Positions 16,717 through 23,861 of a DNA stretch of 64,000 nt are shown in pieces. The DNA is taken from the NCBI RefSeq assembly GCF_000703005.1, contig NZ_JNLH01000001.1, forward strand, positions 89,501 through 153,500. The letters are read 5' to 3'. Positions within the stretch are counted from its first letter, which is position 1. Each line of letters begins with the position of its first letter. Origin of the DNA: Pseudobutyrivibrio ruminis HUN009 (GTDB lineage: Bacteria; Bacillota; Clostridia; Lachnospirales; Lachnospiraceae). Made by a program: the position numbers and the translations under genes. The notes below the pieces were generated by a model. It had not been told where the DNA came from, ran no database searches, and worked only from the letters and a program-made list of their open reading frames with translations.

Positions 16717-17544
16717 ATGAAAAAAATATCAATTCCTAAAATTATAATTTATATATTTTTAGTACTCATGGCTGTGCTTTATCTTGCACCACTTCTTTGG
16801 GTATTTAACGTATCTTTTAAAACAAATGCAGAAATATTTACAGCACCATTTGCTTTGCCACAGGCTCCTACCTTTGAAAACTTTACATTTGCCTGGACAG
16901 CTGGAAAACTTGGCATTGCCACATTAAACTCTTTCATTGTCTGTGTAATCACACTGGCATTAAGCATGATTATCGGTTCAATGGCTGCTTTTGGAATCGC
17001 TAGACTCCGTTGGAAATTCGCAAAGCTTTCACTTACATATTTCCTTCTTGGAATGATGATTCCTGTTCACTGTGTAATGATTCCTTTGTTCACTCGTTTT
17101 GCAAAGGTTCATCTTACAAACAGCCTAACCGGTTTGATATTGCCATACCTTACATTTGCACTTCCAGTTACTATCTTCATCATGGTTGGCTTCTTCGAAG
17201 GTATGCCAAATGAACTTATTGAAAGTGCTTGTATCGATGGTGCTACTATTTACCAGATTTTCTTTAAGGTTTGTCTTCCACTTGGAAAGACTGGCTTATT
17301 TGTAACAGGTCTTATGACTTTCATTGCAAACTGGAACGAACTTCTTTTAGCTATGGTATTTATATCAGATGATTTGAAGAAAACCTTGCCAGTTTCACTT
17401 TCTAAATTCGTAGGACCATATAATACTAATTATTCCCAGATGTTTGCTGCAATCATTATCGCTATCGTTCCTACAATAATTGTGTACTGTGCATTCTCTA
17501 ACCAAATTGTTGATGGATTGACCGCTGGTGCAGTTAAGGGCTAA
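16717..17544 (+). CDS. sugar ABC transporter permease (MsmG/UgpE type)
   Basis: Second membrane subunit of the importer; 275 residues and six helices, starting MKKISIPKIIIYIFLVLMAV. The EAA loop is IESACIDGATIYQIFFKVCLP. A clear AGGAGG lies ten bases before the ATG. It directly follows the first permease and is followed ten bases later by the GH43 gene, giving a binding protein-permease-permease-glycosidase operon. Such linkage normally means the transported oligosaccharide is the substrate of the enzyme. Confidence 0.92.
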   Translation: MKKISIPKIIIYIFLVLMAVLYLAPLLWVFNVSFKTNAEIFTAPFALPQAPTFENFTFAWTAGKLGIATLNSFIVCVITLALSMIIGSMAAFGIARLRWKFAKLSLTYFLLGMMIPVHCVMIPLFTRFAKVHLTNSLTGLILPYLTFALPVTIFIMVGFFEGMPNELIESACIDGATIYQIFFKVCLPLGKTGLFVTGLMTFIANWNELLLAMVFISDDLKKTLPVSLSKFVGPYNTNYSQMFAAIIIAIVPTIIVYCAFSNQIVDGLTAGAVKG

Positions 17545-17554
17545 AGGAGACAAA

Positions 17555-18529
17555 ATGAAAAAACAAAACACACCCCTAGTGACACACATTTTTACAGCAG
17601 ATCCATCTGCACATGTTTTCAACGACAGAATTTATATTTATCCATCCCATGATATTCCTCATGATGGTGAAGACAACGACAATGGTGATGAATACCAGAT
17701 GCGTGATTATCATATCCTGTCAATGGATGACAAAAGCGATGAGGTTATAGATCACGGCGAAGTTCTACACCAAGACCAGATTCCTTGGGTTAAGGAACAG
17801 CTTTGGGCACCTGATGTAGTTTACAAAAACGATACTTACTATTTAGTTTTCCCAGCAAGGGATAAGGATGGAATATTTAAACTTGGAATTGCAGAAAGCA
17901 AGAATCCAGAAGGCCCATTTACTCCAAGAAAAGAGCCAATTCCTGGAAGTTTTAGCATCGATCCATGTTCTTTCATCGATGACGATGGAAAGGTTTATAT
18001 CTACTTTGGCGGTCTTTGGGGCGGCCAGCTTGAAAAATACAGAGAAGGCAGCTTTAATCCGAACGGAACAGAGCCCGAGAAAAATGAACCAGCTGTATGT
18101 CCAAAGGTTGCTGTAATGACCGATGATATGGAAGGCTTCGCTTCTACTCCTGCTGATGTTGTAATCCTTGATGAAAACGGCAAGCCTCTTTTAGCTGGAG
18201 ATGAAGACCGTAGATACTTCGAAGGTCCTTGGATGCATAAATACAATGGTAAATACTACTTCTCTTACTCTACAGGCACAACACATACCATTGCTTACGC
18301 CATCGGTGATAATCCACTTGGACCATTTAAATATGCAGGCAAAATTCTTGAGCCTGTTATCGGTTGGACAACTCACCATTCAATTGTTGAGTATCATGAT
18401 AAATGGTATCTCTTCTATCATGATTGTGAGTATTCAAAAGGAATCAACCATCGCCGTTGCGTAAAATACTGCGAACTTACCTACAACGCAGACGGCACTA
18501 TCCAGACAATAACTCCTCAATATAATTAA
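17555..18529 (+). CDS. glycoside hydrolase family 43 (arabinofuranosidase/xylosidase)
   Basis: Five-bladed beta-propeller glycosidase. With no signal peptide it acts in the cytoplasm on imported oligosaccharides, releasing L-arabinose and/or xylose. Catalytic acids are visible: Asp in TADPSAHVFNDRIYIYPSHD, the pKa-modulating Asp in SIDPCSFIDDDGKVYIYFGG, and the general acid Glu in YFEGPWMHKYNGKYYFSYS. The ATG at 17555 (MKKQNTPLVTH) has AAGGAGA seven bases upstream; an in-frame extension into the permease gene is less likely. It has 324 residues and lacks a carbohydrate-binding domain. Last gene of the transporter operon, ended by a bidirectional terminator. Alpha-L-arabinofuranosidase is favoured by the ara neighbours. 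Confidence 0.9.
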   Translation: MKKQNTPLVTHIFTADPSAHVFNDRIYIYPSHDIPHDGEDNDNGDEYQMRDYHILSMDDKSDEVIDHGEVLHQDQIPWVKEQLWAPDVVYKNDTYYLVFPARDKDGIFKLGIAESKNPEGPFTPRKEPIPGSFSIDPCSFIDDDGKVYIYFGGLWGGQLEKYREGSFNPNGTEPEKNEPAVCPKVAVMTDDMEGFASTPADVVILDENGKPLLAGDEDRRYFEGPWMHKYNGKYYFSYSTGTTHTIAYAIGDNPLGPFKYAGKILEPVIGWTTHHSIVEYHDKWYLFYHDCEYSKGINHRRCVKYCELTYNADGTIQTITPQYN

Positions 18530-18531
18530 TC

Positions 18532-18565
18532 AAAAAACTCCTAGCAATACCGCTAGGAGCTTTTT
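18532..18565. terminator. bidirectional intrinsic terminator
   Basis: CTCCTAGC (18538-18545)/GCTAGGAG (18552-18559) with T runs on both sides (five T on plus; six on minus). It serves the convergent GH43 gene and the long leftward polA-UPF0210 run. Confidence 0.88.
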
Positions 18566-18575
18566 GTATCTTCTT

Positions 18576-19940
18576 TTAGTTTTTAAACGAATGAATAGGT
18601 GCTGGGATTCTTCCCTGACGATTTACAAAATCAGCACATGAGAATTTATTAACTGGCATGATTGGAGCATATCCAAAGAGACCACCAAACTCTACTGTAT
18701 CGCCTACGCCCTTTCCGATTACAGGAATAAGACGAGCTGCTGTTGTCTTTTGATTTACCATACCAAGAGCCATTTCATCAGCAATCATACCTGAGATTGT
18801 TGTGGCTGGAGTATCACCAGGAATTGCAATCATATCAAGACCTACAGAACATACGCATGTCATGGCCTCAAGCTTCTCTAGAGTGATTGCACCTGCCTCT
18901 ACTGAGTTAATCATACCCTGATCCTCTGAAACAGGAATAAAGGCACCGGAAAGGCCTCCTACGTATGAGCTTGCCATTACGCCGCCCTTCTTAACCTGAT
19001 CATTAAGCATAGCAAGAGCTGCTGTTGTACCAGGTGCGCCTGCATACTCAAGACCGATTTCGCAAAGAATATCTGCTACAGAATCGCCAATAGCTGGTGT
19101 TGGAGCAAGTGATAAATCGATGATTCCAAATGGAATGTTAAGACGCTTGCTTGCTTCCTGTGCTACAAGCTGACCAACACGTGTAACCTTGAATGCAGTC
19201 TTTTTGATTGTCTCGCAGAGAACCTCGAAGCTTTCACCTCTAACCTGCTCAAGAGCCTTTTTAACTACACCAGGGCCAGAAACACCTACGTTGATAATAG
19301 CATCTGCTTCTGTTACGCCGTGGAAAGCGCCTGCCATGAATGGGTTGTCATCAGGAGCGTTGCAGAATACTACAAGCTTCATACAATCAACTGAATCTCT
19401 GTCCTTTGAACGGTCAGCCACCTGAAGAAGAATATCTCCCATAAGTCTGACAGCATCCATATTAATACCAGTTTTTGTGGAAGCTAAATTAACTGAGCTA
19501 CAAACTCTTTCTGTTTCGCAAAGAGCCTGTGGAATTGAACGAATAAGTAATTCATCAGCTGTTGTCATTCCCTTTGAAACAAGAGCTGAGTAACCACCGA
19601 TAAGATTTGCACCAACTGCTGCTGCGGCCTTGTCCATTGTGTGTGCCAAAGTAACGAAGTCCTCTGGCTTCTTGCAAGCTGCACCGCCGATTAAAGCTAT
19701 TGGTGTAACAGAAATACGTCTATTAACAATAGGAATGCCGTAATCACTTTCAATTTCCTTTGCAACCTTATCAAGATTCTTTGCAACTGTAGTGATACGG
19801 TTGTAAACCTTTTCATTAAGCTTATCTAAATCTGAATCTATGCATTCTAAGAGACTGATACCAATAGTAATAGTACGAACGTCGAGGGTCTGCTCCTCAA
19901 CCATTTTGTTTGTCTCAAGTACTTCCTGTAGATTAACCAT
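18576..19940 (-). CDS. UPF0210 (DUF711) family protein
   Basis: Widely conserved protein of unsettled function; 454 residues, cytoplasmic. The sequence has an N-terminal TITIGISLLECIDSD segment, a Gly-rich central part (NVGVSGPGVVKKALEQ) and a C-terminal IPGDTPATTISGMIADEMA. The family has a glycyl-radical-enzyme-like fold but no radical glycine motif is seen here. It starts eight bases after the ACT-domain gene, with GGAGG in between, and the two genes are paired across Firmicutes and beyond, so they probably act together in regulation. I assign no reaction. It is the last gene before the terminator at 18532-18565. Confidence 0.88.
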   Translation of the reverse strand: MVNLQEVLETNKMVEEQTLDVRTITIGISLLECIDSDLDKLNEKVYNRITTVAKNLDKVAKEIESDYGIPIVNRRISVTPIALIGGAACKKPEDFVTLAHTMDKAAAAVGANLIGGYSALVSKGMTTADELLIRSIPQALCETERVCSSVNLASTKTGINMDAVRLMGDILLQVADRSKDRDSVDCMKLVVFCNAPDDNPFMAGAFHGVTEADAIINVGVSGPGVVKKALEQVRGESFEVLCETIKKTAFKVTRVGQLVAQEASKRLNIPFGIIDLSLAPTPAIGDSVADILCEIGLEYAGAPGTTAALAMLNDQVKKGGVMASSYVGGLSGAFIPVSEDQGMINSVEAGAITLEKLEAMTCVCSVGLDMIAIPGDTPATTISGMIADEMALGMVNQKTTAARLIPVIGKGVGDTVEFGGLFGYAPIMPVNKFSCADFVNRQGRIPAPIHSFKN

Positions 19941-19948
19941 ATTCCCTC

Positions 19949-20224
19949 CTATAATCTGTGCATTGCGTTGAAGATGTCTTCCTTCTGAGCTTTAATCTGA
20001 ACTCCAATTTCATCTCCAAGCTTTTCCAAATCACACTGAATATCGTCAAAAGCACGTGAGCTTGAATTGATATCTACAATCATCATCATATTGAAGAAGC
20101 CTTGAACTATAGTTTGAGTAATATCCAACACATTAACACCGCTCTCTGCCAGATAAGTACAAATACGTGCAATAATACCTACTGTATCTTTGCCAACTAC
20201 AGTAATAATAACCTTATTCTCCAT
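19949..20224 (-). CDS. ACT domain protein (UPF0237)
   Basis: Small 91-residue protein made of one ACT domain, the ligand-binding fold found in amino-acid-sensing regulators such as GcvR. It begins MENKVIITVVGKDTVGIIAR, with the Gly-rich turn VGKDTVGIIARICTYLAESGV. There is no catalytic or DNA-binding part, so it likely senses an amino acid and works with the UPF0210 protein encoded immediately downstream. AGGAGG lies eight bases before the ATG. It is 30 bases downstream of the WalJ-like gene in the same leftward run. The ligand is unknown. Confidence 0.88.
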   Translation of the reverse strand: MENKVIITVVGKDTVGIIARICTYLAESGVNVLDITQTIVQGFFNMMMIVDINSSSRAFDDIQCDLEKLGDEIGVQIKAQKEDIFNAMHRL

Positions 20225-20254
20225 CTTTTCCTCCTATAGTCCATTATCTACTAG

Positions 20255-21055
20255 TTATATAACCACCAATTGGGAAACCTCGCTGCGACTTGCAACTGTG
20301 ATATTGAAATCATTTCCCTTGTATGGAGTGGTTTCATCCATGGTAACTTCGAGTCGGACAGTCTCGTAAGCTAAATCTGGATAATTATTTTCATGGCTTA
20401 AATGCCCTAAAAATACGTGTTTAATGTTGTCATTTAAAACCTTGCTTAAAAGCTTACCGCTGGTTTCATTTGACAGATGACCATAATTTCCAAGAATTCT
20501 TTGTTTTAAATGATATGGGTATGACCCAACTTCTAGCATGTGGATATCGTGATTGGCCTCTAATAGCATAGCATCAAGGCCTGTTAAATTCTCCACAATA
20601 TTGCTGTCATAATACCCTAAGTCAGTGCAGACTGCAACCTTAGATTTATCATTTTCTATACGATATGCAACTGGATCAGCCGCGTCATGGCTGATGTGGA
20701 ATGGGTGAATTTTAAGACTACCTAAGACGAAGTCCTCATTGGGCTTGATAACATGAAAAAGAGTGTCATCGATAGCCCCAAGGCTCTTCATAGAACGTAT
20801 TGCTCTGATGGTACCAGCTGTAGCATAAATTGGAATGTGATATTTACGAGAAACAACACCGAGACCAGAAACATGGTCTGAATGTTCGTGGGTCACAAGA
20901 AGACCAGCCATATCGGCTGTGGTGTAATCGTACTGATTCATACCTGCTTCTATGCGTTTTCCAGAAATACCAGCGTCAATCATTACGTGGGTGCTGCTGT
21001 CACCCACGCAAATGCAATTACCGCTGCTACCACTTGCAATACTAAAAAAATCCAT
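20255..21055 (-). CDS. metallo-beta-lactamase-fold hydrolase (WalJ/YycJ-like)
   Basis: Cytoplasmic 266-residue member of the metallo-beta-lactamase superfamily. The metal-binding motif is LLVTHEHSDHVSGLG (THxHxDH), with further ligands in HISHDAADP and HLSHENNYP. The N-terminus MDFFSIASGSSGNCICVG is the hallmark of the YycJ/WalJ group, proposed to act in DNA repair or in coordinating cell wall synthesis and division. In Bacillus it sits with walRK; here it follows the FtsA-like gene, after 18 bases. A phosphodiesterase activity is probable; the in-cell substrate is not established. Confidence 0.88.
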   Translation of the reverse strand: MDFFSIASGSSGNCICVGDSSTHVMIDAGISGKRIEAGMNQYDYTTADMAGLLVTHEHSDHVSGLGVVSRKYHIPIYATAGTIRAIRSMKSLGAIDDTLFHVIKPNEDFVLGSLKIHPFHISHDAADPVAYRIENDKSKVAVCTDLGYYDSNIVENLTGLDAMLLEANHDIHMLEVGSYPYHLKQRILGNYGHLSNETSGKLLSKVLNDNIKHVFLGHLSHENNYPDLAYETVRLEVTMDETTPYKGNDFNITVASRSEVSQLVVI

Positions 21056-21073
21056 TACTAAAATACTTCCTTA

Positions 21074-23152
21074 CTAACTTTCGCTCCATCTAATTTCGAC
21101 TTCATCGCCAGCGTTAAGATCCTTGGCGTAGCCGCATGGCTGTCCATTAACCTTTGTGATGAGCTGTCTACCGCCACCTGTGCTTGGGTCGAAATTGATG
21201 AGATTGTATACATCTACAAAGATGTAATCCCTTTTACCTGCCAAGACCATGTCCTTGCCATTGACCTTGATAGGGATTTCAACGGTTTCGATTTTCATTC
21301 TTGTACGAGCATCCTCTGCTGGTGTATCAGGTGCTGCTGGAGCTTCATAATCCTCTGGCATACCCTCTGATTCATCAACAATATAATCTGCTCTGTAGGC
21401 AATTTGATTTGTAGTTGTCCATTCGATTGCAAAGTTTTCATATACAAGGGATTCCTTGGTAGACGGACGGTTGTTTACAAGGATTTCATATCTGTCATCG
21501 ATTGTAACATCCATAAACTCTGCCAATTGGCCAACTGTGTAGAATGGTCGAGTCTCGATAACATCTCCATCCTTAACTGAATATGTAGGTGGTTCCATAG
21601 AACCATTAACCTCAACAAACTTTGGGCACTTAACTCTATGCCCACAAACATTGAAATAAAGGTATTCTGTAGTAAACTCTGCTAAATCAGCAATTGTACC
21701 ACGTCCACCTTCGCCAACAGTAGAAGGAACTACTGTAACATCTGCGTTAAACTCAAGTGGTGTGTTGATTCCAACTGATTTGCCATTCATTGTAACAACT
21801 GCGGATTCGCCCTCTGTACCACGAATCATACGTGATACACCGTTGACTGTGAAGTTGATTTCACGGCCACGTCTTGGGAACAGCTGATCAGCAGAGAAGC
21901 CTGCCTGCATAGCTGCATCTACAATTGTAAGTTGTCCATTATCATAAAGCTTCATCATCTCACCATTGAAGTGAATCATAATGAAGTTGTTCTTTGTCTC
22001 GTAGTAATTCAAGCAGATACCGATTGGTGTAACAAGAAGTGAATCCTTTGCTATATCCTCCTGCTCGAATACAATGTTTTTCATTACTTCCTCGCCACGA
22101 AGAGCAACACGCTCAGGGACGATTTTCAGGTCTGCTGCAAGAGCTTCTGTAAAGCCGTGGATTTTTCCACCACCGCCAACAACAAATGCTGCAGATACAG
22201 ATTTACCTCCATTAAGCTCCTTAATCTTTTCTGCAACCTCGGAAGCTATCTTCTTCATAACCGGCTCTGTAAGCTTCCAAACATCCTCTGATTTGATGGT
22301 ATGGCTAAGGCCCATAATATCCTCGTATGTGATTTCTCCGCCTTCGGTTGAAGCGCGCTTAATTTGCTCTGCTGTAGCAAAATCTACAAGGTATTCATGA
22401 ACCAATACCTCTGTAAGCTCATCACCAGCCATAGGAATCATGCCATATGCGATGATGCTGCCGTCTCTGGTGACACAGATATCGGATGTACCTGCACCAA
22501 CATCGATAAGGGCGATATTAAGCATTCTGAAGCTCTGTGGGATTGCAACATTGATAGCTGCAATAGGCTCCAATGTAAGGTTGGCAACTGAAAGATCTGC
22601 CTTGCCAACTGCTGAATAAAGACCATCAACTACATCCTCTGGAAGGAATGTTACGATGATGTCCTCTCCGATTGTATCGGCCTTGTGGTCCTCAAGGGAT
22701 GTGAAAACATCTCCGTTTAAGTAATATTTAACAGTAGAATAACCTACACAGAAGAACTTGTATTTATTGTCCTCGTCGCCTTTGATTTCCTTACCAGCCT
22801 GCTCGATACCCATCATATCAAGTGTATGTAAGTCCTCTCCGGTAACAACTGTTTCCTCTGGGAATTCCATCTCTACGTGAGTAGTGATTGTACGAAGCAC
22901 ACGACCAGCGGCAGCGATACATACTTCTGATAATGCAAGACCTGTCTGTGCTTCAAGGTCTTTTTTCACCTCATCGCATGTAGCACCTACTCGACCGATA
23001 TCGTGAATCTGACCGTCAAGCATGGCTCTGGTATCGTGTTCTTTAAGATTTTGAGCGATAACATGAAATTCATCGCCATCAAGATATCCTACTGTACCAA
23101 TGACATTTCTGGTACCAATATCAAGTCCAAATACAATATCTTTCTTCTCCAT
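21074..23152 (-). CDS. large FtsA/PilM-like actin-fold ATPase
   Basis: A 692-residue protein whose first 380 residues are FtsA-like: phosphate 1 motif FGLDIGTRNVIGTVGY, SHS2-like insertion, phosphate 2 LIDVGAGTSDICVTRDG and adenosine motif VVGGGGKIHGFTEAL. The other 310 residues are beta-rich with short repeats (ITVNGVSR, VEVNGSMEP, ILVNNRPS, IKVNGKDM, TKVNGQP), suggesting several beta-grasp-like modules, and end with NAGDEVEIRWSES. No amphipathic C-terminal helix like that of true FtsA is seen. FtsA itself is about 420 residues, so this is a distinct family, found in Clostridia, of unknown role. The start at 23152 has GAGGAGAG. It lies between coaE and walJ in one run; a link to division or cell shape is an inference. 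Confidence 0.8.
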   Translation of the reverse strand: MEKKDIVFGLDIGTRNVIGTVGYLDGDEFHVIAQNLKEHDTRAMLDGQIHDIGRVGATCDEVKKDLEAQTGLALSEVCIAAAGRVLRTITTHVEMEFPEETVVTGEDLHTLDMMGIEQAGKEIKGDEDNKYKFFCVGYSTVKYYLNGDVFTSLEDHKADTIGEDIIVTFLPEDVVDGLYSAVGKADLSVANLTLEPIAAINVAIPQSFRMLNIALIDVGAGTSDICVTRDGSIIAYGMIPMAGDELTEVLVHEYLVDFATAEQIKRASTEGGEITYEDIMGLSHTIKSEDVWKLTEPVMKKIASEVAEKIKELNGGKSVSAAFVVGGGGKIHGFTEALAADLKIVPERVALRGEEVMKNIVFEQEDIAKDSLLVTPIGICLNYYETKNNFIMIHFNGEMMKLYDNGQLTIVDAAMQAGFSADQLFPRRGREINFTVNGVSRMIRGTEGESAVVTMNGKSVGINTPLEFNADVTVVPSTVGEGGRGTIADLAEFTTEYLYFNVCGHRVKCPKFVEVNGSMEPPTYSVKDGDVIETRPFYTVGQLAEFMDVTIDDRYEILVNNRPSTKESLVYENFAIEWTTTNQIAYRADYIVDESEGMPEDYEAPAAPDTPAEDARTRMKIETVEIPIKVNGKDMVLAGKRDYIFVDVYNLINFDPSTGGGRQLITKVNGQPCGYAKDLNAGDEVEIRWSES

Positions 23153-23173
23153 ATAAGTTACTCTCCTCGGGAA

Positions 23174-23767
23174 TTATTCGTGAATAATCTGGCGCAACTG
23201 AGCAAGTGTTTGCTCCTTTGTGCCACTGTTGTCTATGATTCTGTTGCAGTGAGCTCTGAAGCTCTCCTCACTGCGTTGTGTACTGATTGTTTTTGCGATT
23301 CGTTCTTTGGAATATCCGCGAGTCTCCATAAGGCGTTTTTCCCTTACTTCCTGGCTTGCATAGATATACCACATCTCATCCACAAGTTTACCATAACCGC
23401 ATTCTATGAGCAATGCAGCTTCAAAGAAAAAATACTCTATATTGTGCTTTTCTTTCTCAGCTTCCACTTGATTTAGTACTTCTGTTTGTACTGCTGGATG
23501 TACTATTCCATTTACCGCCTCGCGAAGACTGTTGTCAGCAAACATAAACTTTGCCATCTTAGGTCTGTCAATTTCACCCTGAGGGTCTAAAATGCTTTCT
23601 GGCCATGGCAATGCCACCACCTTATCAAAGCATTCTTTTCCTGGTCTCATTAAATCCGCAGCAACCAAATCTGCCAGTAAGACCTTACAATTAAAGTTTT
23701 CCTCTAGTAAAGAGAGCACCGTGCTTTTTCCAGCACCGATGCCCCCTGTAATGCCTATAAAATACAT
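23174..23767 (-). CDS. coaE: dephospho-CoA kinase
   Basis: Last step of coenzyme A synthesis: phosphorylates the 3'-hydroxyl of dephospho-CoA with ATP, in the cytoplasm. At 197 residues it is the usual size. Walker A FIGITGGIGAGKST is at the N-terminus, followed by the dephospho-CoA binding DLVAADLMRPG and HPAVQTEV segments and the lid region VREKRLMETRGYSKE. AGGAGAT precedes the ATG at 23767. It follows polA by 94 bases and precedes the FtsA-like gene by 21 bases. polA-coaE neighbourhood is common in Firmicutes. Confidence 0.95.
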   Translation of the reverse strand: MYFIGITGGIGAGKSTVLSLLEENFNCKVLLADLVAADLMRPGKECFDKVVALPWPESILDPQGEIDRPKMAKFMFADNSLREAVNGIVHPAVQTEVLNQVEAEKEKHNIEYFFFEAALLIECGYGKLVDEMWYIYASQEVREKRLMETRGYSKERIAKTISTQRSEESFRAHCNRIIDNSGTKEQTLAQLRQIIHE

Positions 23768-23779
23768 AGCTTATCTCCT

Positions 23780-23835
23780 GTCCACGGGAAAACACAGCCA
23801 TCTAAAATTGCCTTCGGCAAGGCTGTGTTGTGGCA
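23780..23835 (-). other. stem-loop between polA and coaE
   Basis: AACACAGCC/GGCTGTGTT outer arms (about 23789-23797 and 23821-23829) enclose an inner TTGCC/GGCAA hairpin followed on the minus strand by TTTT. It could be a weak terminator or an mRNA-stabilising structure within the operon. Confidence 0.5.
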
Positions 23836-23861
23836 AACTTTTCTTTCAGAAAAATTTGCTT

